Assembly (NCBI GenBank): GCA_003167475.1
Contig: PMTB01000116.1
Span: 10,465 to 23,432, forward strand
Length of the DNA: 12,968 bases
Direction: 5' to 3'
DNA from: a candidate division FCPU426 bacterium
Lineage (GTDB): Bacteria > Oederibacteriota > PGYV01 > Palsa-1178
Below are positions 11,886 through 12,968 of the stretch, piece by piece (within the stretch, counting starts at the first letter, position 1; each line of letters opens with the position of its first letter). A model generated the notes under the pieces. That model searched no databases and was not told the origin of the DNA. It saw only the letters and a program-made list of their open reading frames with translations. The position numbers and the translations under genes were made by a program.

Positions 11886-12968
11886 TTAGTCCTTGTTCTT
11901 CATAAAATATCTCAATTTTTTTATAGCGATGGCCTCTATCTGCCTGATGCGTTCCCTTGTCAGCTTGAGTTTCGCCCCTATTTCCTCGAGGGTGAGTATG
12001 TTCCTGTTGTTTATTCCGAACCTGTTCATTATCACTTCCTGCTCTTTTGACTTGAGCCTGGAAATGAGCTCCATCATCTTTTCATTCTTGTCCTTTTCAA
12101 AAAAATCATCATCAGGCTTTATGACCGAGAGGTCTTCTATGGTGTCTTTCAGGCTCCTGGTGTTGTCGGAGTCCTCGTTCTCATATTCCAGATCGAGGGA
12201 CTTGGGTGTTTTTATTATATTGAGAATTTCGTATAATTTAAGCGGCTCTATGCCGAGTTTTTTTGCCACATCCTCTTTTTCGGGGAACCGGCCGGTGTCC
12301 TTGATCTCTTTTTCTATCAGCTTTAAATATTTGTGGTATATGTCAAGTATGTGCACCGGGATCCTTATGGTGTTTTTCTGGTTGGCAATCGCCCTGTTCA
12401 CGGACTGCTTGATCCACCATGTGGCATAAGTGGAGAACCTGAAGCCCAGGGCTGGCTTGAATTTTTCAACCGCTTTCATGAGCCCTATGTTGCCTTCTTC
12501 GATCAGGTCTATGATGGGCACCCCCAGGTACTCGTACCGCTTGGCTATTTTAACTACAAGCTTCAGGTTTGCCTTGATTATTTTTTCCCTGGCCGGGATG
12601 GAGCCCTTCTGGGCCTTCCTGATATAATCTTTTTCTTCCGCTTCAGTGAGGATCTTTTCCCCCCTGATCTCGTCAAAATAAAGCATAAGCGAGTCTTTTG
12701 AAGTATATCCCCGCTCGACCTCTACAATTTCTTCCTTGGTCTTATCCGTCGCGCCGCCTTCTTCCGCGTCAACGCCGGCTATCTCTTCTATAGCGGCCGT
12801 GTCCTCTGATTCATCGTCTTTTCCGCGTTTGGGCCGGACAGCTTCTTCCGGGGAAATTTCTTTTTTCAACGCGGCCGGCCCGGCCAAAGGCTGAAGTTTT
12901 TTTAAGGATGCTTTTACCGTCTTTTTAGCGGGTTTTTTGACGGCCTTCTTTACTGCTTTTTTCCCAGG
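11886..12968 (-). CDS. RNA polymerase sigma-70 factor, RpoD/RpoS type, 5' end outside the window
   Basis: The reading frame is open to the right edge, so 360 C-terminal residues are visible and the start is not. A TTG at 12887 is not a credible start, since the frame runs on in a coherent Lys/Ala/Pro-rich tract (KKAVKKAVKKPAKKTVKA), followed by an acidic segment (ESEDTAAIEEIAGVDAEEGG). Then come region 1.2 (SLMLYFDEIRGEKILTEAEE), region 2 (ANLKLVVKIAKRYEYLGVPI, DLIEEGNIGLMKAVEKF, FSTYATWWIKQSVNRAI, NQKNTIRIPVH), region 3, and region 4 with TLEEIGAKLKLTRERIRQIE. All core-binding and -10/-35 recognition segments are present, so it is an active group 1 or 2 sigma. Which of the two (primary RpoD or a stationary-phase-like paralogue) is not decided here; region 1.1 is not evident. 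Downstream, apt follows by 22 bases. Confidence 0.93.
   Translation of the reverse strand, partial: PGKKAVKKAVKKPAKKTVKASLKKLQPLAGPAALKKEISPEEAVRPKRGKDDESEDTAAIEEIAGVDAEEGGATDKTKEEIVEVERGYTSKDSLMLYFDEIRGEKILTEAEEKDYIRKAQKGSIPAREKIIKANLKLVVKIAKRYEYLGVPIIDLIEEGNIGLMKAVEKFKPALGFRFSTYATWWIKQSVNRAIANQKNTIRIPVHILDIYHKYLKLIEKEIKDTGRFPEKEDVAKKLGIEPLKLYEILNIIKTPKSLDLEYENEDSDNTRSLKDTIEDLSVIKPDDDFFEKDKNEKMMELISRLKSKEQEVIMNRFGINNRNILTLEEIGAKLKLTRERIRQIEAIAIKKLRYFMKNKD

Noticed and set aside
11893..12429. Plus-strand ORF of 178 codons antisense to the sigma factor
   Set aside because: It is a shadow of sigma regions 2 to 4. The Ser/Phe/Leu-rich translation is an artefact of the opposite-strand codon pattern.

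Overview
The window looks like chromosomal DNA from a Gram-negative bacterium. It encodes two PorV/PorQ-type outer-membrane proteins, a lipoprotein with a barrel-like C-terminus, several Sec-exported small proteins, a bactofilin and a primary-type sigma-70 factor with a Lys/Ala/Pro-rich N-terminus. Repeated PorV-type proteins, TPR fusions and a DUF2723 glycosyltransferase would suit a deep-branching or candidate-phylum lineage (Goldbacteria-, Elusimicrobiota- or Omnitrophota-like). That placement is only an inference. There are no tRNA, rRNA, CRISPR, transposase or phage genes.

Layout. Everything is on the minus strand except the DUF2723/TPR locus. (1) 3346 to 25: a probable operon of a PorV-TPR protein, a LacI-family regulator and a second PorV-like protein, with a sigma-70 promoter at 3384-3412. 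(2) 3413-3881: no convincing gene, but a dense run of hairpins. Two of these are good terminators for the upstream gene; the others are unexplained. (3) 5822 to 3882: three small envelope genes (coiled-coil exported protein, barrel lipoprotein, 87-residue helical exported protein), the first closed by its own terminator. (4) 6312 to 5938: an orphan membrane-anchored protein whose coding sequence contains a perfect 15-bp-arm inverted repeat. (5) 8536 to 6461: a tight cluster of a YhbD-like MerR-type regulator, a bactofilin, a 46-codon small ORF and a LiaF-like membrane protein. It follows a perfect-consensus promoter (TTGACA-17-TATAAT) whose spacer carries a palindrome that recurs in the leader. 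(6) 8712-8815: a 104-bp foldback element between the divergent promoters. (7) 8947 to 11277 on the plus strand: a DUF2723 (O-mannosyltransferase-like) membrane protein with a C-terminal TPR domain, split by one in-frame TAA at 10513-10515. (8) 12968 to 11345: a sigma-70 factor (5' end outside the window) followed by adenine phosphoribosyltransferase and a clear terminator.

How the parts may work together. The sigma factor and apt are housekeeping functions. Most of the rest concerns the cell envelope: outer-membrane barrels and lipoproteins, a bactofilin scaffold with its regulator and a LiaF-like stress-type membrane protein, and a GT-C glycosyltransferase. The most system-like unit is the YhbD-bactofilin-small ORF-LiaF cluster, which appears to be autoregulated. 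The clearest anomaly is the nonsense-interrupted DUF2723-TPR gene.
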